A DNA stretch of 64,000 nt. Origin: Candidatus Rhodoferax odensensis. Its GTDB lineage: Bacteria > Pseudomonadota > Gammaproteobacteria > Burkholderiales > Burkholderiaceae_C. The notes under the pieces were generated by a model. It saw only the letters and a list, made by a program, of their open reading frames with translations, made no database searches and was not told the DNA's origin. Shown here in pieces: positions 1 to 7,885 of the stretch. The position numbers and the translations under genes are program-made. Location of the stretch: NCBI GenBank assembly GCA_016718405.1, contig JADKDJ010000006.1:186001-250000 (forward strand). Direction: 5' to 3'. Within the stretch, counting starts at the first letter, position 1. Each line of letters opens with the position of its first letter.

Positions 1-1108
1 CCAACATCAAAACGAGTGCCTGCGGGGCGAAAGACAGGGCCAGCCAGGGTGCTGCTGGATTGTTGCGACGCCACGCTATGGCGATGCCTACCAAGCCCAG
101 GCTCGGAACAAATCCGATCACGCAGGACTGGACAAGACTGGTCAGCGTGCGCTCCAGCGCCCAGTACAACGGCGTTACGGTGACGGCCAGCCAGGCGCCA
201 GCCAGCAACAGCTTGTCAAACAGCGGGTGAGACGTCGACAGAGCGCAGACGTACCTGACCAACAGCAAAGTGGCGCCAACTCCAAGCAAGGTCAATACCT
301 CGTGCGCGCTGTCGGACCAGATGGGCGATTGGGGCCACAGGAACTGGGCGAGCAGACCCGACAGCGTTGCGATCACCACAGCGATCAATAGGCCATAGAC
401 GGTAAACCAGCCTTCTACTCGGTTGCGACGCTGTGCGTACTGTCCGGCGCACCAAGCCGACAACATCAGCAACGCGCCAATGACCAGCCCCAACACGCTG
501 TACTCAAGATCGCGCCACTGAGCGTGACTCTGGGCGTTGTCAATCCGAATGGGTAGAACCAGGCCCTTGAAGTTGCGTACCTGCAGGTATAAGTCACGCG
601 TCGAACGCGCGTCGATGCGAACCGAAAACTTGGGGTACAGACCAATCACGGGCCAGTCTGTCACGGCGACCCGGTCGCCCGCACTGTGCTGCAGCCACGC
701 GCCAGAGCTACTTCGCTGGTAGGCGCTGACGCGGTCGACCTGGGGCAGCGGGATGGTGACGATCCAGTCGCCGCCGGTATGGCTGGCGTTCTCCAGCCTC
801 AGGTGAACCCACAACGCGCGGGTCGAGTCAATGTCATGAAACGCTGTGCTCGGCGTCATGGTGAACATGCCGGGTGCGGCGCGTGCCACCTTGTCGATGC
901 CGGCGTCGCCGCGGGGGTCTACCCAAGCCCTGATGGGCTGACTGATTTCAATCGATGGCAGTGCCGCATCGAGCCCGATGGCGGGTGCTTGGGTCGGGGC
1001 TGCTGGCTGCGCGCTGGCCGGATTGTTTCCGATACCGAGCGTTGCGATCAAACAAGGCAAGACGGTGCATCGAATACACTTGAGCGCTTGATTTTTGAGG
1101 AATCGCAT
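1..1108 (-). CDS. 7TMR-DISM sensor protein, N-terminal part (runs off window)
   Basis: The minus-strand frame is open from an ATG at 1108 to the left edge, giving 369 residues without a stop. A signal peptide is visible (basic start, hydrophobic stretch, ASA-Q cleavage region near residue 33). An extracellular 7TMR-DISMED2-like beta domain follows (about residues 50-190; typical features are LWVHLRLEN, then DWIVTIPLPQVDRV). A series of hydrophobic helices starts near residue 207, fitting the seven-helix DISM membrane unit. In this family such a module senses small ligands and feeds a C-terminal kinase, diguanylate cyclase or adenylate cyclase domain. That output domain lies outside the window, so the signal produced is unknown. 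The start codon overlaps that of ychF on the other strand and no clear ribosome site precedes it, so the start is only moderately certain. Confidence 0.75.
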   Translation of the reverse strand, partial: MRFLKNQALKCIRCTVLPCLIATLGIGNNPASAQPAAPTQAPAIGLDAALPSIEISQPIRAWVDPRGDAGIDKVARAAPGMFTMTPSTAFHDIDSTRALWVHLRLENASHTGGDWIVTIPLPQVDRVSAYQRSSSGAWLQHSAGDRVAVTDWPVIGLYPKFSVRIDARSTRDLYLQVRNFKGLVLPIRIDNAQSHAQWRDLEYSVLGLVIGALLMLSAWCAGQYAQRRNRVEGWFTVYGLLIAVVIATLSGLLAQFLWPQSPIWSDSAHEVLTLLGVGATLLLVRYVCALSTSHPLFDKLLLAGAWLAVTVTPLYWALERTLTSLVQSCVIGFVPSLGLVGIAIAWRRNNPAAPWLALSFAPQALVLML

Positions 1109-2198
1109 GAGTTTGAAGTGTGGCATTGTAGGCTTGCCCAACGTCGGAAAATCCACGTTGTTCAATGCCCTGACCAAGGCGGGAATTGCCGCTGAAAATT
1201 ACCCTTTTTGCACAATTGAACCCAATGTGGGCATTGTGGAAGTGCCCGATCCGCGCTTGGCAGCGCTCGCCGCCATTGTGAAGCCAGAACGGATCCAGTG
1301 CGCGATTGTTGAGTTTGTCGACATCGCTGGCCTGGTGGCCGGTGCCAGCCAAGGCGAGGGTCTGGGCAACCAGTTTCTCGCACACATCCGCGAGACCGAC
1401 GCCACCGTCAACGTGGTGCGTTGTTTCGAGGACGACAACGTGATTCACGTCGCGGGCAAGGTCGACCCCATTTCCGATATCGAAGTGATTCAGACCGAGC
1501 TGTGCCTGGCTGACCTGGGTACGGTCGAAAAAGCCTTGCATCGCCATACCAAGACCGCGCGCTCGGGCGACAAGGATGCCGCCAAACTGGTGGCCCTGCT
1601 GGAGAAGTGCCAGGCTGCGCTTAACCAGAGTCAGCCAGTTCGAGCGCTGGAGTTCAGCAAGGAGGACCAAGTTCTTGTCAAACAGTTCTGCTTGATCACC
1701 GCCAAGCCGGCCATGTTTGTGGCCAACGTGGCGGAGGATGGTTTTGAGAACAACCCATTTCTGGATCGTTTGCGTGACTATGCTGCAGCACAGAACGCTC
1801 CGGTGGTGGCGATTTGCGCCAAGATCGAAGCCGAGATGGCCGACATGGAGGACGAGGACAAGAAGATGTTCCTGGCCGAGATTGGGCAGAGCGAACCGGG
1901 GCTCAACCGACTCATCGTGGCGGCTTTCAAGTTGCTGGGTCTGCAAACCTACTTCACGGCTGGCGTCAAAGAAGTGCGCGCCTGGACCATCCACATTGGT
2001 GATACCGGCCCGCAAGCCGCGGGTGTGATTCACACCGACTTCGAGCGTGGGTACATTCGGGCTCAAACCATCGCGTTTGACGACTTCGTCAAGTACAAGG
2101 GCGAGCAAGGTGCCAAGGACGCCGGCAAGATGCGCAGCGAGGGCAAGGACTACGTGGTCAAGGACGGCGACGTGATGAACTTCCTCTTTAATGTGTGA
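1107..2198 (+). CDS. ychF: Redox-regulated ATPase/GTPase YchF (OBG family)
   Basis: Universal P-loop NTPase that binds ribosomes and prefers ATP. The 363-residue product begins MSLKCGIVGLPNVGKST, so Walker A lies at residues 9-16. A DIAGL switch II motif follows. The usual G4 NKxD is replaced by the NVAE type that gives YchF its ATP preference. A C-terminal TGS domain is present. I chose the ATG at 1107 because the homology starts exactly there and TTGAGGA lies about 6 bases upstream; longer in-frame readings only add unrelated residues. Length is normal. The coding end overlaps the convergent yqaA-like gene by 11 bases. Confidence 0.97.
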   Translation: MSLKCGIVGLPNVGKSTLFNALTKAGIAAENYPFCTIEPNVGIVEVPDPRLAALAAIVKPERIQCAIVEFVDIAGLVAGASQGEGLGNQFLAHIRETDATVNVVRCFEDDNVIHVAGKVDPISDIEVIQTELCLADLGTVEKALHRHTKTARSGDKDAAKLVALLEKCQAALNQSQPVRALEFSKEDQVLVKQFCLITAKPAMFVANVAEDGFENNPFLDRLRDYAAAQNAPVVAICAKIEAEMADMEDEDKKMFLAEIGQSEPGLNRLIVAAFKLLGLQTYFTAGVKEVRAWTIHIGDTGPQAAGVIHTDFERGYIRAQTIAFDDFVKYKGEQGAKDAGKMRSEGKDYVVKDGDVMNFLFNV

Positions 2199-2670
2199 GT
2201 GCGCCCGGGAAGACCCACAATAAAGCCGCCGTCATGATGAGGTAGCGCAAGAACTTGCCGATGGCCATATAGAACACGCAGCGCCAGAACGGCAGTTGCA
2301 GCCATCCCGCGACAGCGCACAGGGGGTCGCCGAGCACCGGCAACCACGACAACAAACACGCTTTGGGACCAATGCGTTCCAGCCAGTCCAGGGCGCGCAG
2401 ATGCGTGCGTGAATGCCGGTATTTGTCCACCACCTTGTGTGAAGCCAGGCCCAGGCCCCAGTTCAGGGCGCCCCCCAGCGTGTTGCCAATAGTTGCGGTG
2501 GCAATGACGGGCCAGAACAACGCGGGATTGTTCTTGATCAGCCCGAACACCGCGGGCTCCGAGGCCATTGGCAGCAGCGTTGCCGAGACGAACGATATGA
2601 CGAACACGGTGCTCAGTCCGAATTGCGGCAACGCCAGCAGTACCAGCAGGTGATTGAGCCAGACTTCCAT
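2188..2670 (-). CDS. YqaA family inner-membrane protein (DedA/VTT-like)
   Basis: Small integral membrane protein of about 160 residues with several hydrophobic helices. It carries YqaA hallmarks: the SATLLPMASEP region near the N-terminus, an IGNTLGGALNW segment, and SWLPVLGDPLCAVAGWL. The last resembles the SNARE-associated/DedA (VTT) core that is linked to lipid scrambling or membrane homeostasis in related proteins; the function of YqaA itself is not established. The start could be the ATG at 2670, used here because homology starts near MEVW, or a GTG at 2691 that adds seven residues. Neither has a strong ribosome site. It converges on ychF and overlaps its 3' end. Confidence 0.85.
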   Translation of the reverse strand: MEVWLNHLLVLLALPQFGLSTVFVISFVSATLLPMASEPAVFGLIKNNPALFWPVIATATIGNTLGGALNWGLGLASHKVVDKYRHSRTHLRALDWLERIGPKACLLSWLPVLGDPLCAVAGWLQLPFWRCVFYMAIGKFLRYLIMTAALLWVFPGALTH

Positions 2671-2818
2671 GTGTGGGCTCAGTATAGACACGGGACACTG
2701 TTGCGCGCGCGACGCGGTTTTTCAACTGCTGAATTAGCAGGCAGCTAGAATAGTGACCGCGCGAATCGCGCCGTCCTCACTACTCCTTCAACCTCATCGC
2801 TGCGTCAGCTTCGCCCGC

Positions 2819-3865
2819 ATGAAAATCGGTCAGTATGCCCTGACGAATCGCCTGTTCGTTGCCCCGATGGCAGGCGTCACCGATCGGCCTTTCCGGCAGT
2901 TGTGCAGGCGCTTGGGCGCAGGCTACGCGGTCAGCGAAATGGTGCTGTCTCGGCCCGACGTGTGGGGTACCGACAAGACGCTACGACGCACGAACCATGA
3001 GGGTGAGCCCGGCCCGATTGCGGTGCAGATCGCCGGCACCGAGCCGACAATGATGGCGCAAGCGGCGCTGTACAACATCGACCGCGGCGCCCAGATCATC
3101 GACATCAACATGGGCTGCCCGGCCAAGAAAGTCTGCAACAAGTGGGCGGGTTCAGCCTTGATGCAGGATGAGGCTTTGGCGCTGTCCATCGTTGAGGCGG
3201 TGGTGGCCGCCTGCGCGCCGCGCGGCGTGCCCGTCACGGTCAAAATGCGCACTGGCTGGAGCCAGGGCCAGCGCAATGCCGTGCTGCTGGCGCGCGCTTT
3301 CGAGAGTGCCGGCGTGCAAATGCTGGCTGTGCATGGTCGCACCCGAGAGCAGGGTTACAAGGGCCATGCCGAGTACGACACCATCGCCGCGGTCAAGGCT
3401 GCGGTACGCATTCCAGTGGTGGCCAACGGCGATATCACCAGTCCTGAGGACGCGCGTGATGTGTTGGCGATCACCGCGGCGGATGCCGTGATGATTGGCA
3501 GGGCGGCGCAGGGCCGCCCTTGGGTCTTTCGCGAGATTGCTCATTACCTGCAAAGCGGTCAGCACTTGGCACCGCCGCTGGTGGTCGAAGTCAAGCGTTG
3601 GCTGTTGGAGCACCTGCGTGATCACTACCAGCTCTACGGCGACTACCTGGGTGTGCGCACCGCGCGCAAGCACATCGGCTGGTACGTCAAGAACTTTCCC
3701 GGCGGCAAAGAGCTGCGCGATGCCATCAACCAGATCGAACACTGCGAGCTGCAGATCATGGCATTGGAAACCTATTTTGATGAGCTGAGTCAGCGCATGG
3801 ACCGGGTTCCGGCAGCCGTGCGGGATGATCAATCGACCGAGCAAGGGATGGAGTTGGCAGGATGA
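2819..3865 (+). CDS. dusB: tRNA-dihydrouridine synthase DusB
   Basis: Flavoenzyme that reduces specific uridines of tRNA to dihydrouridine using NADPH. The 348-residue product opens with MKIGQYALTNRLFVAPMAGVTD, the typical DusB start and FMN-binding strand. It contains the GCPAKKVCNKWAGSAL segment with the catalytic cysteine, an NGDI turn, and the GRAAQGRPW phosphate-binding loop. The reading frame extends upstream to 2753, but those 22 extra residues do not resemble the family, so the ATG at 2819 is preferred. It overlaps fis by four bases (ATGA), the classic dusB-fis bicistron of proteobacteria, in which dusB carries the promoter and leader for the nucleoid protein. Confidence 0.96.
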   Translation: MKIGQYALTNRLFVAPMAGVTDRPFRQLCRRLGAGYAVSEMVLSRPDVWGTDKTLRRTNHEGEPGPIAVQIAGTEPTMMAQAALYNIDRGAQIIDINMGCPAKKVCNKWAGSALMQDEALALSIVEAVVAACAPRGVPVTVKMRTGWSQGQRNAVLLARAFESAGVQMLAVHGRTREQGYKGHAEYDTIAAVKAAVRIPVVANGDITSPEDARDVLAITAADAVMIGRAAQGRPWVFREIAHYLQSGQHLAPPLVVEVKRWLLEHLRDHYQLYGDYLGVRTARKHIGWYVKNFPGGKELRDAINQIEHCELQIMALETYFDELSQRMDRVPAAVRDDQSTEQGMELAG

Positions 3866-4098
3866 GCAAGAAGCACATTGAGGAGTGCGTGCGCACCAGT
3901 CTGGAGGGCTACTTCCGGGATCTCAGGGGTACCGAGCCGGATGGCATGCACGACATGCTGGTCAGGGTGGTGGAAAGACCGCTGCTTGAGGTGGTCATGC
4001 AGCACGCTGAGAACAACCAGTCCAAAGCGGCGCAATGGCTCGGCCTGAATCGCAACACGTTGCGCAAGAAGCTCTTGGAGCACAAGCTGCTCAAATAG
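3862..4098 (+). CDS. fis: Fis family nucleoid-associated DNA-binding protein
   Basis: 78-residue protein ending in a canonical Fis helix-turn-helix (NNQSKAAQWLGLNRNTLRKKL), with a helical dimerisation region before it. In enterobacteria Fis bends DNA at degenerate palindromes, activates stable-RNA promoters and assists site-specific recombination. Betaproteobacterial versions, like this one, are shorter at the N-terminus than E. coli Fis (98 residues), so the beta-hairpin arm that activates Hin/Gin-type recombinases is probably reduced. It is translationally coupled to dusB by an ATGA overlap, and purH follows 62 bases downstream, a conserved Burkholderiales order. Confidence 0.93.
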   Translation: MSKKHIEECVRTSLEGYFRDLRGTEPDGMHDMLVRVVERPLLEVVMQHAENNQSKAAQWLGLNRNTLRKKLLEHKLLK

Positions 4099-4160
4099 GT
4101 TCTGTCTACTCGCGCCGTGCCATGGCACGGTTTATTGCCTTTTCCTTCCTTCATCGTCTT

Positions 4161-5759
4161 ATGAACGCACTCCTTTCTGTCTCCGACAAGACCGGCATCG
4201 TCGAACTCGCTCAGGCGCTGCATGCGCAGGGCATCAAGCTGCTCTCCACCGGCGGCACCGCCAAATTGTTGGCCGACCAGGGCCTGCCCGTGACCGAAGT
4301 GGCCGAGATGACGGGTTTCCCCGAGATGCTGGACGGCCGCGTCAAGACGCTGCATCCGCGTGTGCACGGCGGCCTGCTGGCGCGCCGGGATGTGCCCGCG
4401 CACATGGCCGCGCTGGCCGAGCACAAGATTGACACCATCGACGTGTTGGTGGTCAACCTGTACCCGTTCGAGGCCACGGTGGCCAAGCCCGGCTGCACCT
4501 TGGAAGACGCGATTGAGAACATCGACATCGGTGGTCCGGCCATGGTGCGCAGCGCCGCCAAGAACTGGAAGGACGTGGCGGTGCTGACCGACGCAGCACA
4601 GTACGCCACGGTGATTGCCGAGCTCAAGGTCGATGGCAAGGTGTCTGACAGAACGAAGTTCGCGCTCAGTGTGGCCGCCTTCAACCGCATCAGCCAGTAC
4701 GACGGCGCCATCAGTGATTACCTAAGCGCCGTGCAACTGGGCGACGGCGTGCCCGCTGGCGACGCCGCGCCCAAGCTGGTGCTGTTCCCCGGCCAGAGCA
4801 ACGGCCGCTTTGTGAAAGTGCAAGACCTGCGCTACGGCGAGAACTCGCACCAGAGTGCCGCCCTTTACCGCGACCTGTACCCCGCGCCCGGCTCACTGGT
4901 GACGGCCAAGCAGTTGCAGGGCAAGGAACTGAGCTACAACAATATTGCCGATGCCGATGCGGCGTGGGAGTGCGTCAAGAGCTTCAGCACGCCGGCTTGC
5001 GTGATCGTCAAGCATGCCAACCCCTGTGGCGTCGCCGTGGGGGTCAACGCGCTGGAGTCCTACAGCAAAGCCTTTCAGACCGACCCCACCTCAGCCTTTG
5101 GCGGCATCATCGCGCTCAACACGGTATTGGACGAAGCCGCCGCGCAGCAGATCTCCAAGCAGTTCGTCGAAGTGCTGATGGCGCCAAGCTTCACGCCCGA
5201 AGCATTGGCGGTGTTCAACAGCAAAGTGAATGTGCGCATTTTGCAAATCGATCTGCCAAAGGGTGGTGCGAGCGCCTGGGACAATGGCCGCAACGCCATG
5301 GACATGAAGCGCATCGGCTCGGGCATCCTGCTGCAAACGGCGGACAACCACGAGCTGGTCTTGTCCGACCTGAAGGTGGTCACGACCAAGCAACCTACAC
5401 CGGAGCAAATGCAGGACTTGTTGTTCGCCTGGAAGGTTGCCAAGTACGTCAAGTCCAATGCCATTGTGTTCTGCAAAGGCGGCATGACCATGGGCGTGGG
5501 CGCCGGCCAGATGAGCCGCCTGGACTCCGCCCGCATCGCCAGCATCAAGGCCGAGCACGCCAAGCTGAGCCTGGCCGGCACAGCGGTGGCCAGTGATGCC
5601 TTCTTCCCCTTCCGCGACGGTCTCGATGTGGTGGTCGACGCGGGTGCCACCTGCGTCATCCAGCCGGGCGGCTCAATGCGCGACGACGAGGTGATCGCCG
5701 CGGCCAACGAGCGTGGCGTGGCGATGGTGTTTTCTGGGGTGCGGCACTTCAGGCATTGA
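4161..5759 (+). CDS. purH: Bifunctional AICAR transformylase / IMP cyclohydrolase PurH
   Basis: Catalyses the last two steps of de novo purine synthesis: formylation of AICAR and ring closure to IMP. The 532-residue protein starts MNALLSVSDKTGIVELAQ. It has an N-terminal MGS-like IMP cyclohydrolase domain (roughly residues 1-135, with the KTLHPRVHGGLL motif) and a C-terminal AICAR transformylase domain containing the KHANPCG catalytic lysine-histidine motif and the late SDAFFPFRDG segment. The frame is open upstream to 4035 through the end of fis, but homology begins at the ATG at 4161. In many Burkholderiales ruvC follows; here the next 0.4 kb is non-coding and carries a hairpin repeat. Confidence 0.97.
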   Translation: MNALLSVSDKTGIVELAQALHAQGIKLLSTGGTAKLLADQGLPVTEVAEMTGFPEMLDGRVKTLHPRVHGGLLARRDVPAHMAALAEHKIDTIDVLVVNLYPFEATVAKPGCTLEDAIENIDIGGPAMVRSAAKNWKDVAVLTDAAQYATVIAELKVDGKVSDRTKFALSVAAFNRISQYDGAISDYLSAVQLGDGVPAGDAAPKLVLFPGQSNGRFVKVQDLRYGENSHQSAALYRDLYPAPGSLVTAKQLQGKELSYNNIADADAAWECVKSFSTPACVIVKHANPCGVAVGVNALESYSKAFQTDPTSAFGGIIALNTVLDEAAAQQISKQFVEVLMAPSFTPEALAVFNSKVNVRILQIDLPKGGASAWDNGRNAMDMKRIGSGILLQTADNHELVLSDLKVVTTKQPTPEQMQDLLFAWKVAKYVKSNAIVFCKGGMTMGVGAGQMSRLDSARIASIKAEHAKLSLAGTAVASDAFFPFRDGLDVVVDAGATCVIQPGGSMRDDEVIAAANERGVAMVFSGVRHFRH

Positions 5760-6170
5760 GGTGGGCGGGCCGATAGGCGGCTCTTCTCGTTGAGCAGACG
5801 TGAGACCGAACAGCCGCGTGTGTGTTGATCGTCGTTGGTGACGGCAGAGTTTTTGGGGCAGTAGCCCCCGCCTCATGCTGTCAAAGGCCCAGAAATCGGC
5901 GGGGGCAACTGCCCCAAACTCTGCGGGGGTGGATATTGGTGCACTCAACGCGCGTTGGGTCGCTGTGAGTGACCGTGATGCAGCGAAAGCCGACACCTGC
6001 GAGTAGCCGCTTCCGGATCATCCAGTGGTGTCCTTTCACCATGCGCCGTGTTGCACGATGGGCATCTTTTGCCAGATCTTGATCAGATTGCGGTCTGGGC
6101 CTTGCATCAGGCCATCCATGATTTCCGCCGGCCCGGTATCCCTTGAACTATCGGCCAAAAACCTCTGACT
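5760..6170. other. Intergenic stretch with hairpin repeat and a possible gene remnant
   Basis: No complete gene is evident. The stretch holds the long hairpin at 5844-5924 (listed separately). On the minus strand, an open frame of about 45 codons (6033-6170) directly continues the frame of the serine hydrolase after its stop. It reads as a plausible soluble C-terminus (around PDRNLIKIWQKMP, ending VQHGAW), but I do not recognise it and see no start signal. It may be a fragment of a lost gene. Confidence 0.4.
5844..5924 (+). repeat. Hairpin repeat, copy 1 (conserved 25-nt loop)
   Basis: The left arm 5844-5872 pairs with the right arm 5898-5924. Apart from two extra T residues and one mismatch the arms are complementary (GCAGAGTTT...GCCCCCGCC against GGCGGGGGC...AAACTCTGC). 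The 25-nt loop 5873-5897 begins TCATGCTGTCAAA and ends CAGAAATC. The loop is nearly the same as in the two elements at 53.1 and 53.3 kb, although the arms are different. It lies about 85 bases after purH and could also end transcription, though no T-tract follows. Confidence 0.85.
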
Positions 6171-7277
6171 TTACCGAGCCAAAAATCCAGGGCCAACCTC
6201 GTCGGTTCGATCGGAGTTGCGGTTGGAAGTGGTAACAAACACCCGTTTTTTCGCCACGTTGATGCCAATGCGTTGGCCGTTCGCTCCAAACATCCATGTG
6301 TTTCCATCCGCCCCCGTGTGAAGCGCATAGCCCCATGACGGAGCTGCTGGCCAGTAACCTTTGTTCACCAGTGGTTTGGACGCCTCTTTGAGGTAGGCCC
6401 GAATACAGTCGTTACCTGCCTGGTCAGTCAACCGTTCCAACACATACTGGCCTATCCGGGCGAAATCTCTGGTTGTGGCGAAGAAAAGAATCTCCGCGTT
6501 GCCATTGCCTTCCGTGTCAACGAACCAAGCGGCAGGCGATTCAGCGCCCGCTTGTTGCCACACGGTACTCTCGAACCACGCTGGCAGGGGCATCCCGGTG
6601 GCATTGCGCACTACCAGGCTGAGTGTTTGCGAGTCCAGCCCGTTGTAGAAGAACTTTTCACCCGGCTTGAAGCGGCTGGTGTCGCCATGTGCCTTGATAA
6701 GGCTTACCAGGCTGCGCTTGTGCGTCACCATGGCGTTGTAGTTCATGCGGTTGTGTATGCCCACATAGCCATTCCCGCCTGGGTCTTCTGCACCACTGGT
6801 ATAGGTGAGTAGTTGCCTGAGGGTGGCCTTGCCATAGGCTGTTCCTTCCAAGGCGGGCACATATGTCTCCGCGGCATCGTCCAGGCTTTTGATCTTGCCA
6901 GCACACAGGGCTTCACCCACAGCCAGCGATGTCAGGCTTTTGGTCATCGAATAGGCATTGGCTGTAGCGTCCGGTGCCCCACCTTGGTTGTATAGCTCAA
7001 AAACGACTTGCCCGTTATCAAGCACCAGAGCGGAGACTGCGTTGCGCATAAAACTCTGGCCTTCATCCGTCAATTTTCGGGTGAAATCAGACTCGGGCGC
7101 ACGCGGCAGGGGGCGGGCGCGAGTGACAGGTTTCAGTCGATGGATCAATGCTGTATTGACTTCAATACCCGATCGGATTCGTTCTGTCGTGTCCATCTGG
7201 TGCCATTGCTGTGCTTGAGCGGCACTCGCCAACAATGTGCAAACCGAAACCACGCTAACAAGTTGTTTTTTCATCAT
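6171..7277 (-). CDS. Secreted serine hydrolase, beta-lactamase/class C fold
   Basis: 368-residue protein with a cleavable signal peptide (MMKKQLVSVVSVC... to AQAQ). It has the class C beta-lactamase/DD-peptidase active-site set: SMTK, giving the Ser-x-x-Lys nucleophile and base (residues about 110-113), and YNG as the Tyr-x-Asn equivalent. The C-terminal third is consistent with the usual KTG-strand region, though the usual triad is not clearly preserved. Family members hydrolyse esters, D-amino-acid peptides or beta-lactams, so no specific substrate can be named. It stands alone, with long non-coding stretches on both sides. The start could be either of the first two methionine codons. Confidence 0.85.
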   Translation of the reverse strand: MMKKQLVSVVSVCTLLASAAQAQQWHQMDTTERIRSGIEVNTALIHRLKPVTRARPLPRAPESDFTRKLTDEGQSFMRNAVSALVLDNGQVVFELYNQGGAPDATANAYSMTKSLTSLAVGEALCAGKIKSLDDAAETYVPALEGTAYGKATLRQLLTYTSGAEDPGGNGYVGIHNRMNYNAMVTHKRSLVSLIKAHGDTSRFKPGEKFFYNGLDSQTLSLVVRNATGMPLPAWFESTVWQQAGAESPAAWFVDTEGNGNAEILFFATTRDFARIGQYVLERLTDQAGNDCIRAYLKEASKPLVNKGYWPAAPSWGYALHTGADGNTWMFGANGQRIGINVAKKRVFVTTSNRNSDRTDEVGPGFLAR

Positions 7278-7868
7278 TCACCCGCTTGACTTCGGATCAT
7301 TTTATTCCTGCAAAAACATCCGGCACTCATCTCAACCACTCACCAGTTGATTCGCTGATCGACCTCGAATTGTGGTGCCGATTTCGCTGCCAAATCCCAG
7401 TCGGCTGCCCAGTCCGGCTCGACTTGAAAACCCTCTGCTTCGCCGGCGCATCACCACCGCCATCCCACAACGTGGCTCGGCTGCTGGGGCGATGAAAAGG
7501 TAAAGTCCAGTTTGGAGGATGCAATTCGCGAATTGCTACTACCGCTCTGTGCCTGAACTGGGCTTCGCCAACGGCGTGCCCGAACTGCCGGTGAAGGTGG
7601 GTGGTGGGGTTCGCGGGCGTAGGCTCCATTCGCGGCGGGTGCAGAGTTGGCATGCCGAGCAAGGTGTTGATGGAGTGACGCGGGCATGCCAAAGTAGTTG
7701 GCCCGCGAGCGTGAGCCGGAGAACGCGAGCCACGCCGCCCGCCTTGCGCGAGGTCTGCGCGCGAAACGCATTGCACACGACATCAGGCGGACAACACCTT
7801 GCGCGAACGCCGAAGCGCGGCACTTCAGGGGAAATAGGCCCTTGAGCGATGCCTATAAACAATAAGTA
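7278..7868. other. About 0.6 kb without a convincing gene
   Basis: Open frames here are short and of arginine-, proline- and serine-rich composition typical of non-coding GC-rich DNA. The only structure noted is an imperfect palindrome: TTGGCATGCC at 7647-7656 and GGCATGCCAA at 7683-7692, separated by 26 bases. The stretch may be a decayed repeat or gene remnant between the hydrolase and hemL. Confidence 0.5.
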
Positions 7869-7885
7869 GCTATAAAACTTATAGC
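7869..7885. terminator. Hairpin at the end of hemL
   Basis: GCTATAA and TTATAGC form a perfect seven-base stem with a three-base loop. The stop codon of hemL (read on the minus strand) lies inside the hairpin. Similar AT-rich GCTAT...ATAGC palindromes are often seen after genes in Comamonadaceae. A terminator role is inferred only. Confidence 0.5.

Noticed and set aside
948..2108. Long minus-strand open frame over ychF
   Set aside because: Antisense shadow of a well-recognised gene; no family resemblance and no start signal.
7519..7845. 108-codon plus-strand frame in the 7.3-7.9 kb gap
   Set aside because: Arg/Ser-rich, no ribosome site, no recognisable fold, and competing frames of similar length on both strands.
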